Of a stretch of DNA of 64,000 bases, positions 18,101-27,668 are shown piece by piece (the first letter of the stretch is position 1; each line of letters starts with the position of its first letter). The DNA is from Streptomyces sp. NRRL WC-3618. Lineage in GTDB: Bacteria; Actinomycetota; Actinomycetes; Streptomycetales; Streptomycetaceae. Below the pieces are notes generated by a model. That model was not told where the DNA came from. It saw nothing but the letters and a program-made list of their open reading frames with translations, and made no database searches. Where the stretch lies: assembly GCF_001280005.1 (NCBI RefSeq), contig NZ_LGDW01000248.1, positions 1-64,000 of the forward strand. Reading direction: 5' to 3'. Position numbers and translations under genes: made by a program.

Positions 18101-19434
18101 CAGCCGCCGCCGTTCTTGCGGGTGTTGAGATGGGACTGGGCCTCGCGTCGGGTGTTGAGTTCGCCGCCGACCGTCCAGTACTTGCGGCCCGCCACGAGGA
18201 GTTCCTCGGCCGGGAACTTGGTGATGACCTCGCAGCCGTCCGCGGTGACGACGATCTCCTCCTCGATGCGCGCCGCCGACCAGCCGTCGGCGGCCGGCCA
18301 GTAGGTCTCCAGCGCGAACACCATTCCCTCTTCGAGGACTTCGGGGTGGTCGAGGGAGACGAGGCGGCTGAAGATGGGCTTCTCCCAGATGGACAGGCCC
18401 ACGCCGTGGCCGTACTGCAGCGCGAAGGCCGCCGTCTCGTCCGGGAAGCCGAACTCCTCGGCGCGCGGCCACACCCGGACGATGTCGGCGGTGGTCGCGC
18501 CCGGCCGGACCAGGGCGATGGCCTCGTCCATGTACTCCCGGCAGCGGACGTACGCGTCGCGCTGGGCGGAGGAGGCGCTGCCGACGGCGAAGGTGCGGTA
18601 GTAGCAGGTGCGGTAGCCGAGGTGGCTGTGCAGGATGTCGAAGAAGGCGGGGTCGCCCGGGCGGATCAGCCGGTCGCTGAAGACGTGCGGATGCGGTGAG
18701 CAGCGCTCCCCGGAGATGGCGTTGACGCCTTCGACGTACTCGCTGCCGAGGTCGTACAGGACCTTGCTGACCAGCCCGACGCACTCGTTCTCGCGGACAC
18801 CGGGACGGAGGAACCCGTACAGCTCCTCGTACGCCGCGTCGACCATGGCGCAGGCCTGGGTGAGCAGGGAGATCTCGTCCGGGGTCTTCGTACGGCGGGC
18901 CTCGAGGAAGACCTGCTGGCCGTCGACGACGTCGATGCCCTCGGCTCGCAGCGCCATCAGGATCGGCATCTCGGCGAGGTCGACGCCGAGCGGTTCGCCC
19001 GCGAGGCCGTGGGCGCGCAGCTCGGTGGCGATCTTGCGGGCCACGTCCTCGGCGATGCCCGCGTCCGGGTGGAAGGCGCCGCGCAGGGTGGAGATCCCGG
19101 CGCGGGCGCCGGTGGGCGGTCCGTCCTTGCCGTCGCTGTAGTCGAGCCAGGGGTTGTAGAGCTGGTGGTGGCGGGCGGCGGAGCCGAAGTCCCAGAGGAC
19201 CGGTTGCCCGCCGCGCACCAGCAGTGCGAAGCGGATCAGCTTGTCCATGGCCCACGTGCCGATGTGGGTGGACGTCAGGTAGCGGATGTTGGCGAAGTCG
19301 AAGCTGAGCACGGCACCCAGCTCGGATCGGTTCAGGGCCTGGTTCAGCCGGGCCAGCCGCGCCGTGCGCAGCCGTTCCAGGTCGACGCGCTGTTCCCAGT
19401 CGACGGCGTTGGGTCCGTAAGTGCGGATCGCCAT
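18100..19434 (-). CDS. M24 (pita-bread) family enzyme with altered metal site
   Basis: A 444-residue protein with the creatinase/prolidase N-terminal domain and an M24 C-terminal domain. Of the five usual metal ligands, Asp266 (FFDI), His343 (GHGVGL), Glu376 (ALETYW) and Glu391-392 (IEEEIVV) are present. The second Asp is replaced by Cys277 (GYRTCYYRT), and the usual late His is Trp350. Such changes are known in family members that are not peptidases, such as metal-free creatinase; the wording also recalls DddP-type members. It is therefore likely a C-N or C-S cleaving enzyme on a small molecule. ATG 19434 is preferred to 19449. It is the first enzyme gene after the regulator. Confidence 0.75.
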   Translation of the reverse strand: MAIRTYGPNAVDWEQRVDLERLRTARLARLNQALNRSELGAVLSFDFANIRYLTSTHIGTWAMDKLIRFALLVRGGQPVLWDFGSAARHHQLYNPWLDYSDGKDGPPTGARAGISTLRGAFHPDAGIAEDVARKIATELRAHGLAGEPLGVDLAEMPILMALRAEGIDVVDGQQVFLEARRTKTPDEISLLTQACAMVDAAYEELYGFLRPGVRENECVGLVSKVLYDLGSEYVEGVNAISGERCSPHPHVFSDRLIRPGDPAFFDILHSHLGYRTCYYRTFAVGSASSAQRDAYVRCREYMDEAIALVRPGATTADIVRVWPRAEEFGFPDETAAFALQYGHGVGLSIWEKPIFSRLVSLDHPEVLEEGMVFALETYWPAADGWSAARIEEEIVVTADGCEVITKFPAEELLVAGRKYWTVGGELNTRREAQSHLNTRKNGGG

Positions 19435-19486
19435 GGCGACCACCCCCACTTCGGAGTGAACGACTCCACGGCGCGAGTGTCAACCT

Positions 19487-20128
19487 CTACTGAACACTTT
19501 GGCTGACCACGAACCACACGCCGACGGCCGGCTCCGCACTGTCGTTGCGGTACCGGTGCGGGGTCGTCGACTCGAAGCACACCGCGTCCCCGGGGCGCAG
19601 CACGTGCTCGTCGAAACCGAGGGTGAGGACCAGTTCACCGCCGGTCAGATAGCCGTACTCGGTGCCCGCGTGCCGCATCAGCCCGCCGCTGCTCGACGAC
19701 GAGCCGCCGGGCCGGTAGGTCACCAGCAGGAAGTCGGCATCCGTACCCGGAACGTGTCCGAGCCGCTCCCACATCACCCCGCTGTCCAGCTCGATCGTCT
19801 CCCGCTCACCCGTCCCCACCAGCGGTCCTATCCGCCGGCCGGGGTCGGCGGCGAAGGCGGCGAGAGCGTGCGTCACCGTGGCGCCGACGACCGAAGGGGA
19901 TTCCCGCACGGTGTCCTGCGACGCGTCGAAGAGCGACTCGACGGAGAGGGCGAGGGCCGTGGTGATCGCGTACAGCGTGCTCACGGACGGCTGGCTCTTG
20001 CCGGTCTCGATCTGGGAGACGAGACTGGCGGACACCCCGATCTCGCGCGCGAGCCCGCGCAGACTCACTCCCCGTTCGAGGCGCGCCTGCCGGATCCGCG
20101 CCCCCATGGGCGGCACGGCGGATGACAC
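19487..20128 (-). CDS. XRE-cupin transcriptional regulator
   Basis: A 213-residue regulator. Residues 8-65 are a Cro/C1 helix-turn-helix ([20 protein letters not shown], then [21 protein letters not shown]). The C-terminal half is a cupin ([20 protein letters not shown], then [12 protein letters not shown]) that binds a small effector. It starts at GTG 20128; an inner ATG 20107 is possible. It lies about 50 bp upstream of the M24-type gene on the same strand, so it is probably the local regulator of the seven-gene unit. The 177-bp gap to the divergent NUDIX gene should hold both promoters. Confidence 0.88.
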   Translation of the reverse strand: MSSAVPPMGARIRQARLERGVSLRGLAREIGVSASLVSQIETGKSQPSVSTLYAITTALALSVESLFDASQDTVRESPSVVGATVTHALAAFAADPGRRIGPLVGTGERETIELDSGVMWERLGHVPGTDADFLLVTYRPGGSSSSSGGLMRHAGTEYGYLTGGELVLTLGFDEHVLRPGDAVCFESTTPHRYRNDSAEPAVGVWFVVSQSVQ

Positions 20129-20305
20129 GAACGGCTCCTCTCGCTCCCGGCTCGGTCCGGGTCCCTTCCCGGGATTCTTCCGGGTGGCTTCCGATTATGT
20201 GCAGTCACATTGAACAGCAGATCTCGGGCACGCCACCAGAGATGTGGCGCGTTCGACGTGGAGCAGCTATGCGGAAACAGGACGAGTTGAAAGTACGATC
20301 AGCCA

Positions 20306-20842
20306 ATGTCTGACATGATCGAAACCACGCCCGGCTGGCTGGCACCCGACGAGCTCGAGCAGTCTCGCGCACGGATGCCGATCCTGTACGTCGAGGCCGT
20401 ACCGGTGCGCGTCGACGACAACGGCGAAGTCACCAGCATCGGTCTGCTCCTGCGCATCGGATCGGACGGCACGGTCAGCCGCGCGCTGGTGTCGGGCCGC
20501 GTCCTGCTCCACGAGAGGGTGCGCGACGCTCTTCTGCGCAATCTGGAGAAGGACCTCGGCCCGGTGGCGCTGCCCAGGGTCCCGGCGTCGCCGCAGCCCT
20601 TCACCGTCGCGGAGTACTTCCCGACGCAGGGGGTCACCCCGTTCCACGACCCCCGCCAGCACGCGGTGTCCCTCGCCTACATCGTCCCGGTGGCCGGCGA
20701 CTGCCGCCCCCGCCAGGACGCCCTGGACCTGGTGTGGTTCAGCCCGGAGGAGGCCTCCTCCCCCGTGGTCCAGAACGAGATGCCGGGCGGTCAGGGAGTC
20801 CTCCTCAAGCAGGCCCTGGCCCATGTCGGCCGCCTGTCCTGA
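20306..20842 (+). CDS. NUDIX-fold protein (DUF4916)
   Basis: A 178-residue protein of the actinobacterial DUF4916/NUDIX group, recognised from MSDMIETTPGWL then MPILYVEAVPVR, SGRVLLHERVRDALLRNLEKDLGPVALP and QHAVSLAYIVPV. A classical Nudix box (GX5EX7REUXEEXGU) is not complete: the helix reads RVRDALLRNLEKDLG without the second Glu pair, so hydrolase activity is doubtful. It is a very conserved single gene in Streptomyces with no assigned function. It ends about 80 bp before a hairpin shared with pyc. Confidence 0.8.
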   Translation: MSDMIETTPGWLAPDELEQSRARMPILYVEAVPVRVDDNGEVTSIGLLLRIGSDGTVSRALVSGRVLLHERVRDALLRNLEKDLGPVALPRVPASPQPFTVAEYFPTQGVTPFHDPRQHAVSLAYIVPVAGDCRPRQDALDLVWFSPEEASSPVVQNEMPGGQGVLLKQALAHVGRLS

Positions 20843-20921
20843 AACAGGACGGAACATACGGGATATACGGAACATTCAGAAATCAGGATTCGCCGACTGG
20901 CGTACCGCCCCCTGCTCACAC

Positions 20922-20955
20922 GGGAGGGCCGATGGTGTTCTCCATCGGCCCTCCC
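20922..20955. terminator. Bidirectional hairpin terminator
   Basis: A perfect 14-bp inverted repeat (20922-20935 with 20942-20955, arm GGGAGGGCCGATGG) with a six-base loop lies between the convergent NUDIX and pyc genes. It is well placed to stop transcription from both sides. Confidence 0.8.
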
Positions 20956-20975
20956 GACGTCTGTCATCCCTGGAG

Positions 20976-23900
20976 TCAGGCGATCTCGACCAGCAGATCG
21001 CCGCCCTCCACCTGCTGGATCCGGTTGATGGCCAGCCTCGTCACCTTCCCGGCCTTCGAGGCGGTGACCGCGGCTTCCATCTTCATCGCCTCGATGGTGG
21101 CGACCGTGGCGCCGACCGCCACCTCGTCCCCCTCCGCGACGGCCAGTGTCACCACTCCGGCGAACGGCGCGGCGACGTGCCCGGCATTGGCCCGGTCCGC
21201 CTTCTCCGTCGCGGGGATGTCGGATGACACGGCGGTGTCGCGCACCTGGATCGGCCGCAGCTGGCCGTTCAGGGTCGACATCACCGTACGCATACCACGT
21301 TCGTCGGCCTCGCCCACGGCCTCCAGCTCGATGAGCAGCCGTACGCCCGGTTCGAGGTCGACGGCGTACTCCTTGCCCGGTCGCAGCCCGTAGAAGAAGT
21401 CCTTGCTGTCCAGCACGCTGGTGTCGCCGTAGGTCTGCCGGTGCGTCTCGTACTCGCGCGTCGGGCCGGGGAACAGTAGCCGGTTGAGAGTCGCCCGGCG
21501 GTCCTTCGCCAGGGCCGTCCGGTCGTCCGCGGTCAGTTCCGCCGGGGGCTTGGGTGCGGCGCGGCCCTCCAGCGCCTTCGTACGGAACGGTTCCGGCCAG
21601 CCGCCGGGCGGGTTGCCCAGCTCGCCGCGCAGGAAACCGATGACGGAGTCGGGGATGTCGAACCTGTTGGGCGTTGCCTCGAAGTCCGCCGGGGAGACAT
21701 CGGCGCCCACCAGGTGGAGCGCGAGGTCGCCGACCACCTTCGACGAGGGGGTGACCTTCACCAGCCGGCCGAGGATCCGGTCGGCGGCGGCGTACATCGC
21801 CTCGATCGCCTCGAAGCGGTCGCCGAGGCCCAGCGCGACCGCCTGGGTGCGCAGGTTGGACAGCTGGCCGCCCGGGATCTCGTGGTGGTAGACGCGCCCG
21901 GTCGGTGAGGCGAGGCCCGCCTCGAAGGGTGCGTAGATCTTGCGGACGCTCTCCCAGTACGGCTCCAGGTCGCCCACGGCCTTCAGGCTCAGCCCGGTGG
22001 GCCGCTCGGAGTAGTCGGTCGCGGCGACGATGCCCGACAGCGACGGCTGCGAGGTGGTCCCCGCCATCGACGCCACCGCGCCGTCCACCGCGTCCGCGCC
22101 GGCCTGGATCGCGGCGAGGTAGGTCGCGAGCTGGCCGCCGGCGGTGTCGTGGGTGTGCAGGTGCACCGGCAGGTCGAACTCGCGGCGCAGCGCCGATACG
22201 AGGGTCGCGGCGGCCGGGGCGCGCAGCAGGCCCGCCATGTCCTTGACGGCCAGGACATGGGCGCCCGCGTCGACGATCTGCTCGGCCAGCCGGAGGTAGT
22301 AGTCGAGGGTGTAGAGCCGCTCGGACGGATCGGACAGGTCGGAGGTGTAGCACAGGGCGACCTCGGCGACGGCCGTGCCCGTCTCGCGTACGGCGTCGAT
22401 CGCGGGCCGCATCTGCCCTACGTCGTTGAGCGCGTCGAAGATCCGGAAGATGTCGATGCCGGTGGCCGCGGCCTCCTGTACGAAGGCGTCGGTCACCTCG
22501 GTCGGGTAGGGCGTGTAGCCCACGGTGTTGCGGCCGCGCAGCAGCATCTGGAGACAGATGTTCGGCACCGCCTCACGGAACGCGGCCAGGCGTTCCCAGG
22601 GGTCCTCGGCGAGGAAGCGGAGCGCGACGTCGTAGGTGGCGCCGCCCCAGCACTCCAGGGACAGCAGCTCGGGCAGGGTCCGCGCCACCACGGGGGCGAC
22701 GGCGAGCATGTCCTTGGTACGGACCCGGGTGGCCAGAAGTGACTGGTGGGCGTCACGGAACGTCGTGTCGGTGACGCCGATGGTCGGTGACTCGCGCAGC
22801 CACCGGGCGAAGCCCTCCGGGCCCAGTTCGACGAGCCGCTGCCGGGAACCCGCGGGCGGCTCACCGTTCGCCAGGGGCGGGATCTTGCTGACCGGGTCGA
22901 CCGTCTCGGGCCGTTCGCCGTGCGGCTTGTTCACGGTGACGTCGGCGAGATAGGTGAGCAGTTTCGTGCCGCGGTCGGCGGAGTGACGTGCGGTGAGCAG
23001 GTGCGGCCGCCGCTCGATGAACGACGTCGTGACCCGGCCGGCCCGGAAGTCCGCGTCGTCGAGCACCGCTTGCAGGAACGGGATGTTCGTGGCCACGCCG
23101 CGGATCCGGAACTCGGCCACGGCACGCCGGGCGCGGCCGATCGCGGTCCCGAAGTCGCGGCCCCGGCAGGTGAGTTTGACCAACATCGAGTCGAAGTGCG
23201 CGCTGATCTCCGTACCGGCGTGGGTGGTGCCGCCGTCCAGCCGGATGCCCGAGCCGCCCGGTGAGCGGTAGGCGCTGATCCTGCCGGTGTCCGGGCGGAA
23301 GCCGTTGGCCGGGTCCTCGGTGGTGATACGGCACTGCAGGGCCGCGCCGTGCAGGGTGACGGTCTCCTGCGAGAGTCCGAGGTCGGCCAGGGTCTCGCCG
23401 GAGGCGATGCGCAGCTGCGACTGCACGAGGTCGACGTCGGTGACCTCCTCGGTCACCGTGTGCTCGACCTGGATGCGCGGGTTCATCTCGATGAAGACGT
23501 GGTTGCCGTCGCGGTCGAGGAGGAACTCCACGGTGCCCGCGTTGCGGTAGCCGATCTCCCGGGCGAACCGCACGGCGTCGGCGCAGATCCGGTCCCGCAG
23601 CTCCGGGTCGAGGTTCGGCGCGGGGGCCAGCTCGATCACCTTCTGGTGGCGTCGCTGCACCGAACAGTCGCGCTCGAAGAGGTGGATGACGTTGCCCTGG
23701 CCGTCGGCGAGGATCTGCACCTCGATATGGCGTGGTTCGATGACGGCCTTCTCCAGGAAAACCGTGGAGTCGCCGAACGCGGAGGCCGCCTCACGGGACG
23801 CCGCCTCGATGGACTCCCGCAGCAGAGCGGGATCCTCGACCCGCCGCATACCGCGCCCGCCACCGCCGGCGACGGCCTTGACGAACAGCGGGAAGCCGAC

Positions 23901-24350
23901 CTCCTCGGCGGCGCGGACGAGTTCGTCGACGTCGTCGGAGGGCGCGGAGGAGCCCAGCACCGGTACGCCGGCCGCGCGGGCGGCGGCCACCGCGCGCGCC
24001 TTGTTGCCGGTCAGCTCCAGTGTGTCGGCGCTCGGTCCGACGAAGGTGATGCCGGCCTCCTCGCAGGCGCGCGCCAGGTCGGGGTTCTCGGACAGGAACC
24101 CGTAGCCCGGGTACACCGCGTCCGCACCCGCCTGCTGGGCCGCACGGACGATCTCCTCCACGGAGAGGTAGGCGCGCACCGGGTGTCCGGGCAGGCCGAT
24201 CTCATATGCTTCGTCAGCCTTCAACCGGTGCAGTGAATTCCGATCCTCGTGCGGGAAGACAGCCACGGTCCTCGCGCCCAGCTCATAGCTGGCACGAAAC
24301 GCCCGAATCGCGATCTCACCACGGTTGGCGACCAGCACCTTGCGGAACAT
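20976..24350 (-). CDS. pyc: Pyruvate carboxylase
   Basis: A 1124-residue single-chain pyruvate carboxylase that makes oxaloacetate from pyruvate and bicarbonate with ATP and biotin. Domains in order: biotin carboxylase (MFRKVLVANRGEIAIRAFRA, KAVAGGGGRGMR, EMNPRIQVEHTVTEEV), carboxyltransferase from about 530 (DTTFRDAHQSLLATRVRTKD, CWGGATYDVALRFL, LHTHDTAGGQLATYLAA), and the C-terminal biotinyl domain with IEAMKMEA, whose Lys carries biotin. Length matches the family. The start at 24350 gives the standard N-terminus; an in-frame ATG at 24428 adds unrelated residues. The full set of motifs makes this certain. Confidence 0.97.
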   Translation of the reverse strand: MFRKVLVANRGEIAIRAFRASYELGARTVAVFPHEDRNSLHRLKADEAYEIGLPGHPVRAYLSVEEIVRAAQQAGADAVYPGYGFLSENPDLARACEEAGITFVGPSADTLELTGNKARAVAAARAAGVPVLGSSAPSDDVDELVRAAEEVGFPLFVKAVAGGGGRGMRRVEDPALLRESIEAASREAASAFGDSTVFLEKAVIEPRHIEVQILADGQGNVIHLFERDCSVQRRHQKVIELAPAPNLDPELRDRICADAVRFAREIGYRNAGTVEFLLDRDGNHVFIEMNPRIQVEHTVTEEVTDVDLVQSQLRIASGETLADLGLSQETVTLHGAALQCRITTEDPANGFRPDTGRISAYRSPGGSGIRLDGGTTHAGTEISAHFDSMLVKLTCRGRDFGTAIGRARRAVAEFRIRGVATNIPFLQAVLDDADFRAGRVTTSFIERRPHLLTARHSADRGTKLLTYLADVTVNKPHGERPETVDPVSKIPPLANGEPPAGSRQRLVELGPEGFARWLRESPTIGVTDTTFRDAHQSLLATRVRTKDMLAVAPVVARTLPELLSLECWGGATYDVALRFLAEDPWERLAAFREAVPNICLQMLLRGRNTVGYTPYPTEVTDAFVQEAAATGIDIFRIFDALNDVGQMRPAIDAVRETGTAVAEVALCYTSDLSDPSERLYTLDYYLRLAEQIVDAGAHVLAVKDMAGLLRAPAAATLVSALRREFDLPVHLHTHDTAGGQLATYLAAIQAGADAVDGAVASMAGTTSQPSLSGIVAATDYSERPTGLSLKAVGDLEPYWESVRKIYAPFEAGLASPTGRVYHHEIPGGQLSNLRTQAVALGLGDRFEAIEAMYAAADRILGRLVKVTPSSKVVGDLALHLVGADVSPADFEATPNRFDIPDSVIGFLRGELGNPPGGWPEPFRTKALEGRAAPKPPAELTADDRTALAKDRRATLNRLLFPGPTREYETHRQTYGDTSVLDSKDFFYGLRPGKEYAVDLEPGVRLLIELEAVGEADERGMRTVMSTLNGQLRPIQVRDTAVSSDIPATEKADRANAGHVAAPFAGVVTLAVAEGDEVAVGATVATIEAMKMEAAVTASKAGKVTRLAINRIQQVEGGDLLVEIA

Positions 24351-24450
24351 CCTGGATCCCTTCAGCCTGCCGGTGACGCGCACCATGGTGTCGGTACGGC
24401 CCGGCTCGCGCCATGTGAACCGGGCCACTCATACCCACCAAGTGCCGCGC

Positions 24451-26265
24451 TCAGTGCAGGCCGGCCCGCTCGGAGCTGTCGTCGAGGAACCCTCCCGACT
24501 GGTGCTGCCACAGCTTCGCGTACGCGCCGTCCGTGGCGAGCAGTTCCTGGTGCGTGCCCTGCTCGACGATCCGGCCGCGGTCGAGGACGACGAGCCGGTC
24601 CATGGTGGCGACCGTGCTCAGCCTGTGCGCCACCACCAGCGCCGTCCGCCCCTCCATGAGCCGCCACAGCGCCTCCTGGACGAGGATCTCGCTCTCGGAG
24701 TCGAGGGCGCTGGTCGCCTCGTCGAGCAGCAGGATCGGGGCGTCGCGCAGGATCGCCCTGGCGAGCGCGACCCGCTGGCGCTGTCCGCCGGACAGTTTGA
24801 TTCCGCGCTCGCCCACCATGGTGTCGAAGCCGTCCGGCAGGGCGTCGGCGAACTCCGTGACGTGCGCGGCCTCGGCCGCGCGGCGGATCTCGGCGTCGGT
24901 GGCGTCGGGCCGGGCGAAGGCGATGTTGTCCCGCAGGGTGCGGTGGAACATCGCCGGGTCCTGCGGCACGTAGGCGATCAGGCTGCGCAGGTCCGTCTGG
25001 CGCAGCCGGCTGATGTCCTGGCCACCGATCAGGATCCGCCCGGCGTCGATGTCCGTCATCCGCAGCAGCAGCCTGCTGAGCGTGGTCTTGCCGCCGCCGG
25101 AACGGCCGACGAGACCGATCTTGGCCCCGCTGGGCACCGCCAGGTCGAGTTCCCGGAAGAGCGGTTCGGCGCCCGCGTGGGCGAAGGTGACGTTCTCGAA
25201 GCGGACGTCGGCGGCCCGGGACTGGAGTGCTTCCGGCGACGTGGGATCGAGCACGGTCGGTGGGGTCAGCAGCAGTTCGGTGAACTGCGCGGCCTCCGTC
25301 ATCGAGCTCTCCAGACGGCGGTAGATCTGGTTGAACTCGAACATGATCCGGGTGGCGTTCGAGTAGTACGTGAACGCGACCACGACCGCCTCCACGCCGT
25401 GCTCACCCCCACCGAGGGCGACCGCCAGCAGCAGGCCCAGCGCGTTGGTCAGTACGGACAGCGGCGCCACCAGTGTGTCGATGCGCAGGTTGCCGTAGTC
25501 CCACGACCTCAGCGTGAGCCGCCGCGACACCTCGACCCGTGACCGGTGCTCGGCGGCCTCCCGTTCCTCGGCGGCGAACGCGCGGACCGTGTCCATGTTC
25601 ATCAGGCTGTCGGCGACATGGCCCGACACCCGGGCGATCGCCTCCTCTCGCTTGGCGACGAGCGTCTGGCGGCGCCGGATCAGGGGCACCACGCAGAACG
25701 CGGTCAGTGCGATCATCGCCAACAGGCCTACGACGAGCAGCGGTTCGTAGCGCCACAGCACCACCGACCCGAACACGAGCGGCACCAGACTGCCCACGAC
25801 CTGGAATGTCAGGGTGTCGACGAGCTCCTCGAACCGGGAGGCGAAGCTCAGCACCCGTTTGGTCAGCGACCCGGCGAAGTTCTCGTGGAAGAACGCGGCG
25901 TCCTTGGCGAACAGTTCGTCCATGCCGATCACGTACAGGTGCTCGATGCCACGGGCGTCCACACGGTTCAGACAGTGCAGGCCCACGCGCCACAGCACCT
26001 CCGCGAGCAGCAGGACGCCGGCGAAGCCGAGGACGTAGGGCAGCGCCGAGCGGACGGACATTCCGTCCTCGCCGGCGATACGGCCGACCAGTTTCGCCAC
26101 GACGAGCGGCGCGATGTAGTTGATGCCGATGTTGCCCAGCGCCGGGAGCAGCATCGCGGGTACCGTCAGCCGCCGAAGTCTGGCCAACTCCCGTCCGTAA
26201 TAACGAAGTGCGAGGAGCACCGACCCCTTGCCGGGTGTAGCCTCGCGCGATTCAGGCGATTCCAT
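24451..26265 (-). CDS. ABC exporter (fused membrane and ATPase domains)
   Basis: A 604-residue half-transporter. About six membrane helices fill residues 20-320 (MLLPALGNIGINYIAPLVVA, ALPYVLGFAGVLLLAEVLW, VVGSLVPLVFGSVVLW and others). The ATPase domain follows: Walker A GRSGGGKTT, Q-loop YVPQDP, signature LSGGQRQRVALARA, Walker B ILLLDEATSALD and H-loop VAHRLS. It should work as a homodimer exporting lipids, drugs or peptides. It begins about 100 bp before pyc on the same strand but shares no obvious function. ATG 26265 is chosen because the upstream frame is not coding-like. Confidence 0.93.
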   Translation of the reverse strand: MESPESREATPGKGSVLLALRYYGRELARLRRLTVPAMLLPALGNIGINYIAPLVVAKLVGRIAGEDGMSVRSALPYVLGFAGVLLLAEVLWRVGLHCLNRVDARGIEHLYVIGMDELFAKDAAFFHENFAGSLTKRVLSFASRFEELVDTLTFQVVGSLVPLVFGSVVLWRYEPLLVVGLLAMIALTAFCVVPLIRRRQTLVAKREEAIARVSGHVADSLMNMDTVRAFAAEEREAAEHRSRVEVSRRLTLRSWDYGNLRIDTLVAPLSVLTNALGLLLAVALGGGEHGVEAVVVAFTYYSNATRIMFEFNQIYRRLESSMTEAAQFTELLLTPPTVLDPTSPEALQSRAADVRFENVTFAHAGAEPLFRELDLAVPSGAKIGLVGRSGGGKTTLSRLLLRMTDIDAGRILIGGQDISRLRQTDLRSLIAYVPQDPAMFHRTLRDNIAFARPDATDAEIRRAAEAAHVTEFADALPDGFDTMVGERGIKLSGGQRQRVALARAILRDAPILLLDEATSALDSESEILVQEALWRLMEGRTALVVAHRLSTVATMDRLVVLDRGRIVEQGTHQELLATDGAYAKLWQHQSGGFLDDSSERAGLH

Positions 26266-26449
26266 GCCAGCCCTGTGTTGTCGAAAAGCAGCCCCGCCAT
26301 ACGTGTGCCGCAGAAGACGCACACACTCAAGCAACCGCAGTGTCCCGCGCCGCCGCTCACGCAGTCCAAGCCTTTTTCCCGGCCGAACGGCCTGTTTGCA
26401 GGGGGGGCTGGCGCATTCTTCGGCGCCGACCGGAGCCGACTCCGAGCCG

Positions 26450-26640
26450 ATGCGGCTTCCCGACATGCCGCTGCACGATCCGTTCGTCGTAGCCGACCCG
26501 CACAGCCGCGTCCACCACCTCCGCACCTCCAACGACCCGTCGATATCGGGCGTGGACGGCACCGCCACGATGGTCTACGGCAGCCACGACCTGCGCGCCT
26601 GGACACGCCCCGTCGTGGTCTTCCTGGCTGCCGAGCAGCT
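26450..26640 (+). pseudogene. 5' fragment of a family 43-like glycoside hydrolase
   Basis: An ATG-started frame reads MRLPDMPLHDPFVVADPHSR, then HHLRTSNDPSISGVDGT and MVYGSHDLRAWTRPVVVF. This is the N-terminal blade of GH43-type five-bladed propeller glycosidases, including the catalytic-base Asp in LHDPFVV. After about 62 codons the text degenerates and collides with the 3' end of the convergent XRE gene. Only the 5' 15-20 percent of the gene remains, so it is inactive. The rest of 26266-26449 shows nothing clear. Confidence 0.5.
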
Positions 26641-26645
26641 GATTG

Positions 26646-27452
26646 CTACGCGCCGTCGGGCAGTTCAGTGCTGTCGAAATAGACCACCAGCGTCTGCTCG
26701 GGCTGTTCGGCCAGGTGAAAAGCGGTGTACACATAGTCGACCACCCCCCGCTGCGGGTGTCGTAGCCGTTTCCGACCGCTGTGCCGGGCCTGCACCTCGT
26801 ACTGGGGCCACCACTCCCGCACCTCCGGGCTGCCGTCGTGCAGTTCCTCGATCAGGCGGGTGTACCGCGGGTCGCCGGAATGGCGTGCGGCCAGCGGCCG
26901 AAGTCGGGCGAGCAGGCCGCGTGCCTCGGGTTCCCAGTCGAGCAGAACCTCCCGGGACACCGGTTCGAGGAAGACCCAGCGGACGAAGTTGTCCGGTCGA
27001 CCCGCCTCGGTGATGAGCTTCGGAAACAGTTCGTCGGCCGCCCGGTTGTGACTGAGGACGTCATAGTTGCCGCCGATGATGTACGCCGGGTGCGGCTGGA
27101 GCAACAGGGGGACCGCCCCCGCCTCGACCGTCAGCGGCTCGCGTTCCTCGACTTCGGCCGCAGGCGCGTGACCGGCAAGCTGGAGCAGGTGATGGCGCTC
27201 ATGACGGTCGAGCCGCAGCGCCGCGGCGAGGGCGTTGAGCAGTTGTTCGGAGGCGCGGATGTCCCGCCCCTGCTCCAGGTATGTGTACCAGGTGGCGCTG
27301 ATCCCGGCCAGCAGCGCCAGTTCCTCCCGGCGAAGTCCCGGAGTCCGGCGGCGGCCGGTCTGCGGCAGGCCCACCTCGTCAGGGGTGAGGCGCTCTCTGC
27401 GGCTGCGCAGAAACGCACTCAACTGACGGCGTTGGTCCGGCGGCGTGGGCAT
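26646..27452 (-). CDS. XRE regulator with MmyB-like ligand domain
   Basis: A 268-residue regulator. The N-terminal helix-turn-helix reads LSAFLRSRRERLTPDEVGLP, RRRTPGLRREELALLAGISA and TWYTYLEQGRDIRASEQLLN. The C-terminal half is the MmyB-like PAS-related domain (PLLLQPHPAYIIGGNYDVLS, then LNFVRWVFLEP-like text). This subgroup often represses a neighbouring short-chain dehydrogenase; here an SDR gene starts 217 bp away on the other strand. ATG 27452 has GAAGG eight bases upstream and is preferred to the GTG at 27461. The effector is unknown. Confidence 0.9.
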   Translation of the reverse strand: MPTPPDQRRQLSAFLRSRRERLTPDEVGLPQTGRRRTPGLRREELALLAGISATWYTYLEQGRDIRASEQLLNALAAALRLDRHERHHLLQLAGHAPAAEVEEREPLTVEAGAVPLLLQPHPAYIIGGNYDVLSHNRAADELFPKLITEAGRPDNFVRWVFLEPVSREVLLDWEPEARGLLARLRPLAARHSGDPRYTRLIEELHDGSPEVREWWPQYEVQARHSGRKRLRHPQRGVVDYVYTAFHLAEQPEQTLVVYFDSTELPDGA

Positions 27453-27668
27453 GACGGGCACCTTCAGTTCCAGAATAAGTACGGTCTGGATACCAGGCTA
27501 AAGCTCCTGAAGACTGATGTGCGAGCACAAGGCCTCGGCAGTGCCGACTGCCTCACACAGTCACACCTGCCCCCGGCCGTCCAGTGCGCAACAGCTTCCG
27601 TACGCTCCACCAGGACCTGCTGCCGCTCACTACCCCGGCCCGGTGTCAAGGACGGAGAGGGCGACTTC

